Position numbers and translations under genes: made by a program
Notes under the pieces: generated by a model
Database searches by the model: none
What the model saw: the letters and a program-made list of their open reading frames with translations, nothing else
Told to the model about the DNA's origin: nothing
Assembly (NCBI GenBank): GCA_963720765.1
Contig: CAVRGS010000013.1
Span: 372,001-436,000, forward strand
Direction: 5' to 3'
DNA from: DASUAS01 sp963720765
Lineage (GTDB): Bacteria > Actinomycetota > Acidimicrobiia > IMCC26256 > DASPTH01
DNA: 64,000 bases
Shown here: positions 7,433-17,358 of the stretch, in pieces
Layout: every line of letters begins with the position of its first letter
Position numbering within the stretch: position 1 is the first letter of the stretch

Positions 7433-8482
7433 ATGGATCCTGCGCTGTGGCCCGACGTCATCGGGCGTCTGCTCCGGCGCGAAGATCTTCCCGACGACCT
7501 GATCGCGCACGCGATGTCGGTGATCCTCGCAGGTGACGCGACCGACGCTCAGATCTCCGCCTTCGCCGTCGGCCTGCGTGCCAAGGGCGAGACCGCGGGC
7601 GAGCTCGCCGCGCTGGTGCGCGTGATGCTCGAGGTGGGTGAGCACGTCGACCTGAGCGACGTCGACGGGCCGCTCGTCGACACGTGCGGCACCGGCGGCG
7701 ACGGTGCCGGCACCGTGAACGTGTCCACCATGGCCGCGATCGTCACCGCCGCCGCAGGGGCACGCGTCGCCAAGCACGGCGGTCGCGCCGCGTCGTCGAA
7801 GTGCGGATCGGTCGACGTCCTCGAATCCCTCGGGGTGGTGATCGACCTCGGGCCCGAGGGCGTGGCGCGCTGCGTGCGCGAAGTGGGGATCGGCTTCTGC
7901 TTCGCGCAGAGGTTCCATCCCGCGATGCGATTCGCCGCGCCGGTGCGGCGCGAGCTCGGCACGCCCACGACCTTCAACTTCCTCGGTCCGCTCGCCAACC
8001 CGGCCGGCGCCTCCCGTCGCACCGTCGGGGTCTCCGACCCGGTCATGGCCGAGCGGGTCGTGCGCACCCTCGCCGCGCTCGGCGTCGAGCGGGCGCTCGT
8101 GTTCTTCGGCCACGACGGCCTCGACGAGCTGACCGTCACCACCACCTCGACGGTCTACGAGCTCGAGGCCGGCGGAGTGCGCGTGTACGACGTCGATCCG
8201 ATCGACGTCGGGATCCCGCACGCCGAGATGGGCGCTCTGGCCGGTGGCGACGCCGCGGGCAACGCCCAGGCCGTCCATCAGGTCTTCGCCGGCGCCCGGG
8301 GGCCGATCCGCGACATCGTCACGCTGAACGCCGCCGCTGCCATGGTCGTGGCCGACGCCGTGCCGGACCTCGCCGGTGGGGTCGAGGTCGCCCGGGCCGT
8401 GATCGACGACGGCCGCGCTGCGGCCACACTCGAAGCGTTCGTGCGGGTGAGCGTCGCCGCACGCGAAGCAGGGCTCGGCTGA
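7433..8482 (+). CDS. trpD: Anthranilate phosphoribosyltransferase
   Basis: Transfers phosphoribose from PRPP to anthranilate, second step of tryptophan synthesis. The 349-residue product shows the PRPP-binding motif DTCGTGGDG, the motif NVSTMAAIV, the anthranilate-binding KHGGRAASS, and FLGPLANPA with the acidic pair GHDGLDELT. All are hallmark TrpD blocks in order. It is not in a trp operon here; downstream genes overlap it by one base (TGATG). The start lies 7 nt after TACTAT, suggesting a leaderless transcript. Confidence 0.97.
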   Translation: MDPALWPDVIGRLLRREDLPDDLIAHAMSVILAGDATDAQISAFAVGLRAKGETAGELAALVRVMLEVGEHVDLSDVDGPLVDTCGTGGDGAGTVNVSTMAAIVTAAAGARVAKHGGRAASSKCGSVDVLESLGVVIDLGPEGVARCVREVGIGFCFAQRFHPAMRFAAPVRRELGTPTTFNFLGPLANPAGASRRTVGVSDPVMAERVVRTLAALGVERALVFFGHDGLDELTVTTTSTVYELEAGGVRVYDVDPIDVGIPHAEMGALAGGDAAGNAQAVHQVFAGARGPIRDIVTLNAAAAMVVADAVPDLAGGVEVARAVIDDGRAAATLEAFVRVSVAAREAGLG

Positions 8483-9156
8483 TGGCACGCGCGCTCGAGT
8501 GCCCGGCCTGCGGACATCGCCACCGCCTCGACACGATCCCGGCGTCGGCCACGTTCCGTTGCGAGCAGTGCGGCCAGGTGCTCAAGGCGCCCGCCGCGGT
8601 GAGCTCGCAGGCCGATGCACCGCCGCCCCCTGCACGGGGTGGCGGTGCTCCCGCTCGCACGGGTGCGCCGACTCCGGTCGCTCCACCGCCACGGCGCGCG
8701 GAGAACGCGCCTCCTCGGACTCCGCCGGCCGACGACGGCGCCACCCGCGGAGCGCCGGTCCGCACCGCGGCGGCGGTGTCGGCAACGGTCGCTCCTTCGG
8801 CGCCCCCCGACGGCGCCAACGGCGCCGGAGACGCACCGCGGCACGGTCGCGGCAAGCCGGCGCCTTCGGCGCCCGCGCGACTCGCGAAGGTCCACTGGTA
8901 CTGGCGGGTGCTGGCCTGGATCGTGGCGGTCCCGGTCGGGTTCCTGCTGACCGCGTGGCCGGCGTACAAGTTCGGGTTCATCAAGAAGGACGACCTCCTG
9001 GACCTCTTCGTGGGTACCGGGACCGGCCGCTATCTGCGGCTGGCGATCGTCACGCTGGTGTGGGCGATCGTGACCGCTCTCCTGGTGCAGCTCTTGGTCG
9101 AGGGCGGCCGAGCTCGCGCCAAGCGTCGCCGCCGGTCCCGAGCGGCTGCGGCATGA
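8482..9156 (+). CDS. Zinc-finger, Pro/Ala-rich linker, two-TM membrane protein
   Basis: The 224-residue protein starts with a zinc-ribbon-like knuckle pair (CPACGHRHRLDTIPA then CEQCGQVL), continues with about 100 residues of low-complexity Pro/Ala/Arg, and ends with two membrane helices (WRVLAWIVAVPVGFLLTAW and YLRLAIVTLVWAIVTALLV) and a basic tail. The A of its ATG is the last base of the trpD TGA. Architecture resembles small Acidimicrobiia zinc-ribbon membrane proteins of unknown role; no enzymatic motif. Confidence 0.75.
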   Translation: MARALECPACGHRHRLDTIPASATFRCEQCGQVLKAPAAVSSQADAPPPPARGGGAPARTGAPTPVAPPPRRAENAPPRTPPADDGATRGAPVRTAAAVSATVAPSAPPDGANGAGDAPRHGRGKPAPSAPARLAKVHWYWRVLAWIVAVPVGFLLTAWPAYKFGFIKKDDLLDLFVGTGTGRYLRLAIVTLVWAIVTALLVQLLVEGGRARAKRRRRSRAAAA

Positions 9157-9389
9157 CCACGCGGTTCCGCTGCTCGGCGTGCGGGAACCTCACCCGCTTC
9201 GACGTGGTGGCGTCGCGTCGTACCCGCGCCTTCCACCACTTCAGCGTCGGCGGGGAGCTCAGCGTCGAGGACGAAGAGGTGCTCGACGAGAGCATCGAGG
9301 CCGTCACCTGCCGCTGGTGCGGCGCCTCGGGTGACACGATCGAGCAGGTCGCGGTGGCGACTTCGCGCGACGGGCCCGACCCGGCTTAA
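9153..9389 (+). CDS. Small zinc-ribbon protein, 78 aa
   Basis: Starts MTTRFRCSACGNLTRFDVV and has a second knuckle CRWCGASGDTIE, giving four cysteines suited to one zinc. The middle is acidic (SVEDEEVLDESIE). ATGA overlap with the preceding gene implies coupling. Function unknown; likely part of a trpD-led transcript. Confidence 0.75.
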   Translation: MTTRFRCSACGNLTRFDVVASRRTRAFHHFSVGGELSVEDEEVLDESIEAVTCRWCGASGDTIEQVAVATSRDGPDPA

Positions 9390-9418
9390 CTGTCACACCC
9401 TCGCGCCAGAGTGGTCAC

Positions 9419-9604
9419 ATGTTGACCATCGACTGCTCCGAGTGCGTGATGCGGGCCACCACCGCCTGCGACGACTGTGTGGTGTCGTTCGTCGTCGGCA
9501 GGGAGCCGGGGGAGGCCCTCGTGATCGACGCCGAGGAGGAACGGGCCGTCCGCTTGTTCGCCAAGGCCGGACTGGTGCCGCGGCTGCGTCACGTCGCGGG
9601 GTAG
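9419..9604 (+). CDS. Small Cys-rich conserved hypothetical (61 aa)
   Basis: MLTIDCSECVMRATTACDDCV carries two CxxC pairs (C6/C9 and C17/C20) followed by a beta-rich half with EALVIDAEEERAVRLFAKAGLVPRLR. Four cysteines at this spacing suggest a metal site. It lies 29 bp after the zinc-ribbon gene. I believe similar short proteins occur in related actinobacteria, but this is recollection, not a search. Confidence 0.65.
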   Translation: MLTIDCSECVMRATTACDDCVVSFVVGREPGEALVIDAEEERAVRLFAKAGLVPRLRHVAG

Positions 9605-9660
9605 CGTCCTGCCGCGGGCCGCAGGGCGGCTACGACAGGTCCACATACCGGGAGGGCGAC

Positions 9661-10200
9661 ATGGACTACAGCAGCGACGCCGTCAACTTCGCGCTGCTGC
9701 TCGCACGGGTCTGGATCGCGATCATGATCTTCGCCCACGGGTGGCGCCACGTGAAGGCGATCCAGTCGGGCCCCGGCATGGCCAACTGGTTCGAGAGCCT
9801 CGGCCTCAAGCCGGGCCACTTCCACGCGCTGATGGTCACCGGCACCGAGGTCGCGATCCCCATCGCGCTGGCGCTCGGTTTCCTCACGCCGCTCTGCTAC
9901 GGCGGGGTGTGCGCCCTGATGCTCGTGGCGATGCTCACCAACCACCTCAAGAACGGCTTCTTCCTGAGCAGCGCCAAGGAGGGCTACGAGTACGTGCTCT
10001 CGATCGCGGTGCTCTCCATCGCGCTGGGCACGCTCGGCCCGGGCAAGTGGTCGCTCGACAAGGCGATCTTCGGCTACGACTCGTTCATCTTCGACCCGAA
10101 GCAGGCGTTGCTCGTCACCGCCATCGTGGGCATCGGAGGTACCGCCGTGTTCCTCGGAGCGTTCTGGCGGCCACCCAAGAAGGACCAGGCCGCGGGCTGA
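9661..10200 (+). CDS. DoxX family membrane protein
   Basis: A 179-residue protein with four hydrophobic helices: FALLLARVWIAIMIFAHGW, ALMVTGTEVAIPIALALGF, GGVCALMLVAMLTNHLKNGF and ALLVTAIVGIGGTAVFLGAF. The N-terminal R-x-W-I-A-I-M-I-x-A-H-G-W and the central K-N-G-F-F signature fit the DoxX/DUF417-like group. GGGAGGGCGAC precedes the ATG as a Shine-Dalgarno. It may lead the sugar ABC operon that starts 27 bp downstream. Confidence 0.82.
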   Translation: MDYSSDAVNFALLLARVWIAIMIFAHGWRHVKAIQSGPGMANWFESLGLKPGHFHALMVTGTEVAIPIALALGFLTPLCYGGVCALMLVAMLTNHLKNGFFLSSAKEGYEYVLSIAVLSIALGTLGPGKWSLDKAIFGYDSFIFDPKQALLVTAIVGIGGTAVFLGAFWRPPKKDQAAG

Positions 10201-10227
10201 GTCCGGCGAACCCGGGGGGAGCCGCGC

Positions 10228-11331
10228 ATGGGGCGGGTCGCGCTCGATCAGGTCTCGAAACGGTTCGACGACGTCGCCGCCGTCGACGCGCTCACGCTCG
10301 AGGTGGCCGACGAGGAGTTCCTCGTGCTGCTCGGGCCGTCGGGCTGCGGCAAGAGCACCGCGCTGCGCATGATCGCGGGACTCGAGGACCCGACGTCGGG
10401 CACCATCACCATCGGCGAGCGCGTCGTGAACGACGTCGAAGCCAAAGACCGCGACATCGCCATGGTGTTCCAGAGCTACGCCCTGTACCCGCACATGACC
10501 GTGCGGAGGAACATCGAGTTCCCGCTCCGGTCGCGCAAGGTGCCGGCATCGGAGCGCACCGCGTTGGTGCAGGAGGCCGCCGACAGCCTCGATCTCGGCG
10601 AGCTGCTCGACCGCAAGCCCGCGCAGCTCTCGGGTGGTCAGCGGCAGCGGGTGGCCCTGGCGCGGGCGATCGTGCGCCGACCGCAGGCGTTCCTCATGGA
10701 CGAACCGCTGTCCAACCTCGACGCCAAGCTGCGCGTGCAGACGCGCGCCGAGCTCGTCGAGCTGCAGCGGCGCCTCTCGGCGACGATCATCTACGTCACC
10801 CACGACCAGGTCGAGGCGATGACGATGGGACATCGCATCGCGGTGCTCGACCGCGGCGTGCTGCAGCAGGTCGGCGCGCCGCAGGAGGTCTACTCCAAGC
10901 CCGCCAACCTGTTCGTGGCGCGCTTCATCGGCAGCCCGCCGATGAACACCGTCACCGGCCGCATCGACCGCGTCGAGGGCGCGCTCGTCGCCCAGTTGCC
11001 CGGTGCGGGCGTGCCCGTGCCGGTCGAGCTGGCCGCGGCGATCGAGGCATCGGGTGCCGACGAGGTCGTGATCGGCGTGCGTCCCGAGGCACTGCGCTTC
11101 ACCGACTCCACCGCGGACGCACCTGAGGGCATCCCCGCGACCGTGAGCGTGGTCGAGTCGCTCGGGCACGAGCGCCACGTCGTGTGTCGCCTGGCGGATC
11201 AGCAGCTGGTGATCCTGCGGCAGGACGCGCACGACACCGCGCCCGCCGAGGGGAGCAGCACGTTCCTGCGCACCGACGCCGACGGCCTCCACGTGTTCGA
11301 CGCCGAAACGGGCGCCAGGATCGGCAGTTGA
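10228..11331 (+). CDS. Sugar ABC importer ATPase (UgpC/MsmX-type)
   Basis: The 367-residue CUT1-type ATPase has Walker A GPSGCGKST, Q-loop VFQSYALYPHMTV, signature LSGGQRQRVALARA, Walker B AFLMDEPLSNLD and switch His in YVTHDQVEAM. The C-terminal 120 residues form the TOBE/OB regulatory domain (FIGSPPMNTVTG, IGVRPEALRF). It energises the two permeases encoded next. A GGGGGGAG stretch precedes the ATG. Confidence 0.95.
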   Translation: MGRVALDQVSKRFDDVAAVDALTLEVADEEFLVLLGPSGCGKSTALRMIAGLEDPTSGTITIGERVVNDVEAKDRDIAMVFQSYALYPHMTVRRNIEFPLRSRKVPASERTALVQEAADSLDLGELLDRKPAQLSGGQRQRVALARAIVRRPQAFLMDEPLSNLDAKLRVQTRAELVELQRRLSATIIYVTHDQVEAMTMGHRIAVLDRGVLQQVGAPQEVYSKPANLFVARFIGSPPMNTVTGRIDRVEGALVAQLPGAGVPVPVELAAAIEASGADEVVIGVRPEALRFTDSTADAPEGIPATVSVVESLGHERHVVCRLADQQLVILRQDAHDTAPAEGSSTFLRTDADGLHVFDAETGARIGS

Positions 11332-11333
11332 GC

Positions 11334-12245
11334 GTGGCCACCCGCGGGGTCGCGCTCACGCCTGCCCGCAAGCGGCTCCGACGCCGCGAACGTGGGCTCG
11401 GTTACCTGCTGCTGATCCCGTCGCTGCTCGTGTTCGGCGTGTTCGTCTTCTGGCCGCTGGTGCACAACGCGTACCTCGGCTTCTTCCGCAACCCGCCGTT
11501 CCCGGGGTTGCCGAGCACGTACGTCGGGTTCGACCAGTACAAGGACGTCCTCACGTCGGAGACGTTCGTCGACAGCGTCAAGACGACGTTCCTGTTCGCG
11601 ATCCTCACCGTGCCCGTGGGCATCGCCGCGGGGCTCGGGCTGGCGCTGCTCGCGCACCAGCAGCTCCGGGGCATCGGCATCTACCGCACGTTCTTCTCGT
11701 CGACGGTGGCCACGTCGGTGGCGGTCGCAGCGGTCATCTTCGGCACGCTCATGAACCCGTCGGTCGGCCTGCTCCCGTGGCTGGGCCTCACCACCAACCC
11801 AACGGTGCTGCAGAACCCCGACTGGGCGCTCATCGCCGTCGCCGTGGTCACGGTGTGGCAGACGCTCGGCCTCACGTTCATCCTCATGGCGTCAGGCCTC
11901 CAGGGCGTGCCCGACGACCTCTACGAGGCGGCGCGGGTCGACGGCGCCAGCGCGTGGTCGCGCTTCTGGCACGTGACGCTGCCGATGATGTCGCCCACCA
12001 TCTTCTTCGCGGTGGTGATCGGCACCATCTTCGCCTTCCAGTCGTTCGGCCAGATCGACATCCTCACGCAGGGTGGACCGCTCAAGAAGACGAACGTGCT
12101 CACCTACTACATCTACGACACGTTGCAACGACAGAGCGATCCCGGCAAGGCCGCGGTGCTCGCGGTCGCGCTGTTCTTCCTCACGTTGATCCTCGCGCTG
12201 GCGCAGATCCGCCTGCTGGAGCGGCGGGTGTCGTATGAGCGCTGA
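11334..12245 (+). CDS. Sugar ABC importer permease 1 (MalF/UgpA-like)
   Basis: About 303 residues with six membrane helices; first helix GYLLLIPSLLVFGVFVFWPL and the permease EAA loop ARVDGASAWSRFWHVTLPMM that contacts the ATPase. TTG 11328 overlapping the ATPase TGA, or GTG 11334, are the only close starts; I give GTG 11334. Its end overlaps the next permease by 11 bp. Confidence 0.92.
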   Translation: MATRGVALTPARKRLRRRERGLGYLLLIPSLLVFGVFVFWPLVHNAYLGFFRNPPFPGLPSTYVGFDQYKDVLTSETFVDSVKTTFLFAILTVPVGIAAGLGLALLAHQQLRGIGIYRTFFSSTVATSVAVAAVIFGTLMNPSVGLLPWLGLTTNPTVLQNPDWALIAVAVVTVWQTLGLTFILMASGLQGVPDDLYEAARVDGASAWSRFWHVTLPMMSPTIFFAVVIGTIFAFQSFGQIDILTQGGPLKKTNVLTYYIYDTLQRQSDPGKAAVLAVALFFLTLILALAQIRLLERRVSYER

Positions 12246-13098
12246 CACCCGCGCGAGCGACGCTCGTGCGCTGCACCGTCGCAAGGTGTGGGGGAAGGTC
12301 GGGCGCTACGCGTTGCTGACCGTCCTCGCGATCATCGTGTTGTTCCCGATCTACGTCACGCTGGTCAATTCGCTGCTGAAGCCGGTCGACATCACGCGCC
12401 AGCCGCCGAAGCTGTTCCCCACCGATCCGCAGTGGGGGGCCTATCGAGACGCCTGGAACGCCGGCCACATGGGCACGTACCTCAAGAACAGCTTCATCGT
12501 CACGTTCCTGATCACGGTCGGGCAGGTGCTCACCGCGATCCTCGCCGGCTACGCGTTCGCGTTCCTGCAGTTCCCGTTCAAGCGCGTGTTGTTCGTCGTG
12601 TTCCTGGCCACACTGATGGTGCCGTTCGAGGTCACCATCGTCACCAACGTGTCGACGATCAGCGACCTCGGCCTCTACAACTCGTACGCGGGGCTGGCGG
12701 TGCCGTTCCTCGCCACCGGGTTCGGCGCGTTCCTGATGCGCCAGGCGTTCCTCACCCTGCCGCACGAGTTGCGCGACGCTGCCGCGCTCGACGGCTACGG
12801 GCACTGGCGGTTCCTGTGGCGGGTCGCGGTCCCGCTCGCCCGCCCGGCGGTCGCCGCGCTCACCGTGTTCGCGTTCCTCGCCGCGTGGAACCAGTACCTC
12901 TGGCCATTGCTGATCACCAAGGACGACAAGCTGCGAACGGTGCAGATCGGACTGAAGCAGTTGCAGCAGACGAGCATCGACCAGCTCAACATCGTGTTCG
13001 CGGGGGCGATCATCGCGGTGATCCCGTTGGTGATACTCCTGTTGTTCTTCCAGAAGCAGCTCGTGCGGGGACTCACGGCCGGGGCCGTGAAGGGATGA
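12235..13098 (+). CDS. Sugar ABC importer permease 2 (MalG/UgpE-like)
   Basis: 287 residues, six membrane helices, EAA loop ELRDAAALDGYGHWRFLWRV followed by the family-typical LARPAVAALTVFAFLAAWN. Forms the heterodimeric channel with the preceding permease. ATG 12235 lies inside the upstream gene, so translation is coupled. Confidence 0.93.
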   Translation: MSADTRASDARALHRRKVWGKVGRYALLTVLAIIVLFPIYVTLVNSLLKPVDITRQPPKLFPTDPQWGAYRDAWNAGHMGTYLKNSFIVTFLITVGQVLTAILAGYAFAFLQFPFKRVLFVVFLATLMVPFEVTIVTNVSTISDLGLYNSYAGLAVPFLATGFGAFLMRQAFLTLPHELRDAAALDGYGHWRFLWRVAVPLARPAVAALTVFAFLAAWNQYLWPLLITKDDKLRTVQIGLKQLQQTSIDQLNIVFAGAIIAVIPLVILLLFFQKQLVRGLTAGAVKG

Positions 13099-13105
13099 GG
13101 TCCAA

Positions 13106-14488
13106 GTGAAGAAGTTCGCAGTGATGGTCGTGCTGATGCTGTCGGCATCGGCGCTGGTGGCCGTCGACGCTCCGGTCGCGGGCGCGGCCAACAGCACGTC
13201 GTGCCCGTTGAACGCGTTGAAGTCGGCCAAGAAGCCGGTGGAGATCACGCTGTGGCACTGGATGCCACGGGCCAACGAGACCGCGTTGCAGGGTCTCACC
13301 GACACGTTCAACTCGTCGCAGAGCGACGTGAAGGTGTCCCTGGTCAACCAGATCGACTGGGAGGCGACGTTCCAGAAGTACAAGGCCGGCCTCGGCACCG
13401 GCGACCTGCCCGACATCGTGCAGCTGCAGGAGACCGACCAGCAGCAGATCATCGACACGCAGACGGTCCTGCCGGCGAGCGTGTGTGCGAAGGCCGACAA
13501 GTACAGCTTCTCCGACTTCCTGCCCCGGGTGATCAGCTACTTCACGGTGCAGGGCACGCAGTACGCGATGCCGTTCAACACGTCGGGTCCGGTCCTCTAC
13601 TACAACAAGAAGGCGTTCAGCGCCGCTGGTCTCGATCCGAACTCGCCGCCCAAGACGCTCGACGACGTGCGCGCCGCGGCCGAGAAGCTCAAGGCCAACG
13701 GGGTGGAGGCGCCGCTCGGGCTCAAGACCGACCCGATCTTCTTGGAGCAGTGGACCGCCCAGGCGAACCGCCTGTTCGCGAACAACGGCAACGGGCGCAA
13801 AGCGCGCGCCACCAAGGCGGTCTTCGGTGGCGCGTCGGGCAACACGATCTTCCGCTGGATGGACGGCATGGTGAAGGACGGCCTCGCCGCCACCAACGCC
13901 GACCTCGGTCCCAGCATCTACGACGACCTGCTCGGCATCCGGAGCGGTTCGCACGCCATGGCATTGGACACCAGCGCCGCGCTCGGGACCATCAAGTCGA
14001 TCCTCGACGCCGGCGACGACCCCAACATCGAGCTCGGGGTGGCGCCGTTCCCGTCGCCCGGCGGCGGCCGCGGCGGCGTGTTCAACCAGGGTGGCGAGAT
14101 GTTCATGGTCAACAAGTCGTCGCCGGCCAAGCAGGCTGCGTCGTGGAAGTTCCTGAAGTTCCTCGAGGAGCCCGAGAACGTCACGACGTGGGCGATCGCC
14201 ACGGGCTACATCCCGATCCGCACGTCGTCGGCCAACAGCACCGAGATGAAGGACTACTGGTCCCAGAACCCGGGCTTCAAGGTCGCGTACGACCAACTCG
14301 TCGGCGGCGCCGACACGGTGGCGAGTGCGGGATCGGTGATCGGCAACAACAAGGGCGCCCGCGACGCGGTGCGCGACGCGGTCAACAGCATGTTCCTCAA
14401 CGGCACCTCGCCGAAGGACGCGCTGAAGGCAGCGGTCGATGGTGCGACCGCCGCCATCGACGACTACAACAGCCGCATCAGCGGCTGA
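13106..14488 (+). CDS. Sugar ABC substrate-binding protein 1
   Basis: 460-residue extracellular solute-binding protein (family 1). N-terminal signal peptide VMLMLSASALVAVDAPVAGA with probable cleavage before ANSTSC. The bilobed binding fold shows KKPVEITLWHWM, LPDIVQLQETDQQQI, YAMPFNTSGPVLYYN and GYIPIRTSS. Binds an unknown carbohydrate or polyol-phosphate and delivers it to the two permeases. Starts at GTG 13106, 7 bp after the permease stop. It has a close tandem paralogue immediately downstream. Confidence 0.93.
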   Translation: MKKFAVMVVLMLSASALVAVDAPVAGAANSTSCPLNALKSAKKPVEITLWHWMPRANETALQGLTDTFNSSQSDVKVSLVNQIDWEATFQKYKAGLGTGDLPDIVQLQETDQQQIIDTQTVLPASVCAKADKYSFSDFLPRVISYFTVQGTQYAMPFNTSGPVLYYNKKAFSAAGLDPNSPPKTLDDVRAAAEKLKANGVEAPLGLKTDPIFLEQWTAQANRLFANNGNGRKARATKAVFGGASGNTIFRWMDGMVKDGLAATNADLGPSIYDDLLGIRSGSHAMALDTSAALGTIKSILDAGDDPNIELGVAPFPSPGGGRGGVFNQGGEMFMVNKSSPAKQAASWKFLKFLEEPENVTTWAIATGYIPIRTSSANSTEMKDYWSQNPGFKVAYDQLVGGADTVASAGSVIGNNKGARDAVRDAVNSMFLNGTSPKDALKAAVDGATAAIDDYNSRISG

Positions 14489-14552
14489 CGCCACCAGGAG
14501 CGCGCCATCGGCCATGCTGTGGCCGGCATCGAGGGTCGACGGGAGCACTGGC

Positions 14553-15953
14553 ATGCGGCTTTGGAAGCGGTGGGCGGGTCCGGCTCTGGCCGTGGCGGTG
14601 GTGGCGAGTGGGCTGAGCGTCGCCGCCGCGCCCGGTGCGGGCGCGGCGAACAGCACGTCGTGCCCGTTGAGCGCGTTGAAGTCGGCGAAGAAGCCGGTGG
14701 AGATCGTGTTCTGGCACTCGATGAACCGAGCGCTCGGTGAGACGTTGCAGAAGCTCACTGACGAGTTCAACTCGTCGCAGACCGACGTGAAGGTCAGCCT
14801 GGTCAACCAGCTCGACTACGTGCAGACGTTCAACAAGTACAAGTCGGGCCTGAGCAGCGGTGACCTGCCCGACATCGTGCAGCTGCAGGAGACCGAGCAG
14901 CAGCAGATGATCGACACGCAGACCGTGCTGCCGGCGGGCGTCTGCGCCAAGGCCGACAAGTACAGCTTCTCCGACTTCCTCCCTCGTGTGATCAGCTACT
15001 TCACCGTCGAAGGCAAGCAGTACGCGATGCCGTTCAACACGTCGGGACCCGTCCTGTACTACAACAAGAAGGCGTTCACCGCCGCCGGGCTCGACCCCGA
15101 TTCGCCGCCCAAGACGCTCGACGACGTGCGCGCCGCGGCTGAGAAGCTCAAGGCCAACGGGGTGGAGGCGCCGCTCGGGCTCAAGACCGAGCCCGGATAC
15201 TTCGAGCACTGGCGCGCGCTGGCCAACAAGACCTATGTGAACAACAACAACGGCCGGAAGGCACGCGCGACCAAGACCGTCTACGACGACGCCACCGGGC
15301 GAGAGATCTTCACGTGGCTCTCCGGCATGGTGAAGGACGGCCTCGCCACCACCAACGCCGACCTCGGCACCGGCAACTTCGACAACCTGCTCGGCATCCA
15401 GAGCGGGTCGCACGCGATGGCGTTCGACACCAGTGCCGCGCTCGGCACGATCAGCGCGGTGCTCAACGGTGGCGCAGCCCCCGACGTGGAGCTCGGGGTG
15501 GCGCCGTTCCCGGCGCCCGGCAAGGCCGCGAGGGGCGGCGTGCTCGTGAGCGGCGGTGCGCTCTACATGGTGAACAAGTCGGCCCCGGCCAAGCAGGCGG
15601 CGGCGTGGGAGTTCCTCAAGTTCCTCGACAACCCGACGAACATGACGGAGTGGGCCATCGGCACGGGCTACATCCCGATCCGCAAGTCTTCGGCGTCGAG
15701 CAGCCAGATGCAGGACTACTGGACGCAGAACCCGTCGTACAAGATCGCGTACGACCAGCTCCTCGACGGTCCGAACAACGTGGCGACGGCGGGGTCGGTG
15801 ATCGGCAACTACACGGGTGCGCGCGACGCCCTGCGTGACGCCGAGAACACCATGTTCCTCAATGGCGCCGATCCCAAGTCGGCACTGAAGGCCGCGTCGA
15901 AGAACGCCACTGCGGCGATCGACGACTACAACTCGAGGCTCGGCGTCGGCTGA
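14553..15953 (+). CDS. Sugar ABC substrate-binding protein 2 (tandem paralogue)
   Basis: 466 residues with signal peptide WAGPALAVAVVASGLSVAAA. The mature part begins ANSTSCPLSALKSAKKPVEI, almost the same as protein 1, and the two align without large gaps to the end (IDDYNSRLGVG versus IDDYNSRISG). By eye about two thirds of residues match. Differences cluster in the ligand-facing lobes (EHWRALANKTYVNNN here versus EQWTAQANRLFANNG). GGGAG precedes ATG 14553. Both would share one permease pair, so the pair may widen substrate range. Confidence 0.92.
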   Translation: MRLWKRWAGPALAVAVVASGLSVAAAPGAGAANSTSCPLSALKSAKKPVEIVFWHSMNRALGETLQKLTDEFNSSQTDVKVSLVNQLDYVQTFNKYKSGLSSGDLPDIVQLQETEQQQMIDTQTVLPAGVCAKADKYSFSDFLPRVISYFTVEGKQYAMPFNTSGPVLYYNKKAFTAAGLDPDSPPKTLDDVRAAAEKLKANGVEAPLGLKTEPGYFEHWRALANKTYVNNNNGRKARATKTVYDDATGREIFTWLSGMVKDGLATTNADLGTGNFDNLLGIQSGSHAMAFDTSAALGTISAVLNGGAAPDVELGVAPFPAPGKAARGGVLVSGGALYMVNKSAPAKQAAAWEFLKFLDNPTNMTEWAIGTGYIPIRKSSASSSQMQDYWTQNPSYKIAYDQLLDGPNNVATAGSVIGNYTGARDALRDAENTMFLNGADPKSALKAASKNATAAIDDYNSRLGVG

Positions 15954-15960
15954 CGCCGAG
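15939..15960 (+). terminator. Hairpin over the stop codon of the sugar operon
   Basis: CTCGGCGTC and GACGCCGAG form a perfect 9-bp stem with loop GGCT, covering the TGA at 15951-15953. No U-tract follows, as is common in high-GC genomes. It lies between two convergent genes. Confidence 0.6.
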
Positions 15961-15974
15961 CCGGCGACCCTCGG

Positions 15975-17273
<1,299 letters not shown>

Positions 17274-17346
17274 CTCGTGGCTCCTCCTGGTCCGCAAGCA
17301 GCGTACCCGTCGGCGCGGGAGCCACTTCCGGTCGGCAGCACTCGCC

Positions 17347-17352
17347 TACGGT
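17347..17352 (+). promoter_or_regulatory. -10 box for leaderless 17359 gene
   Basis: TACGGT followed by six bases and GTG 17359; no Shine-Dalgarno. Confidence 0.55.
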
Positions 17353-17358
17353 GGCCCG

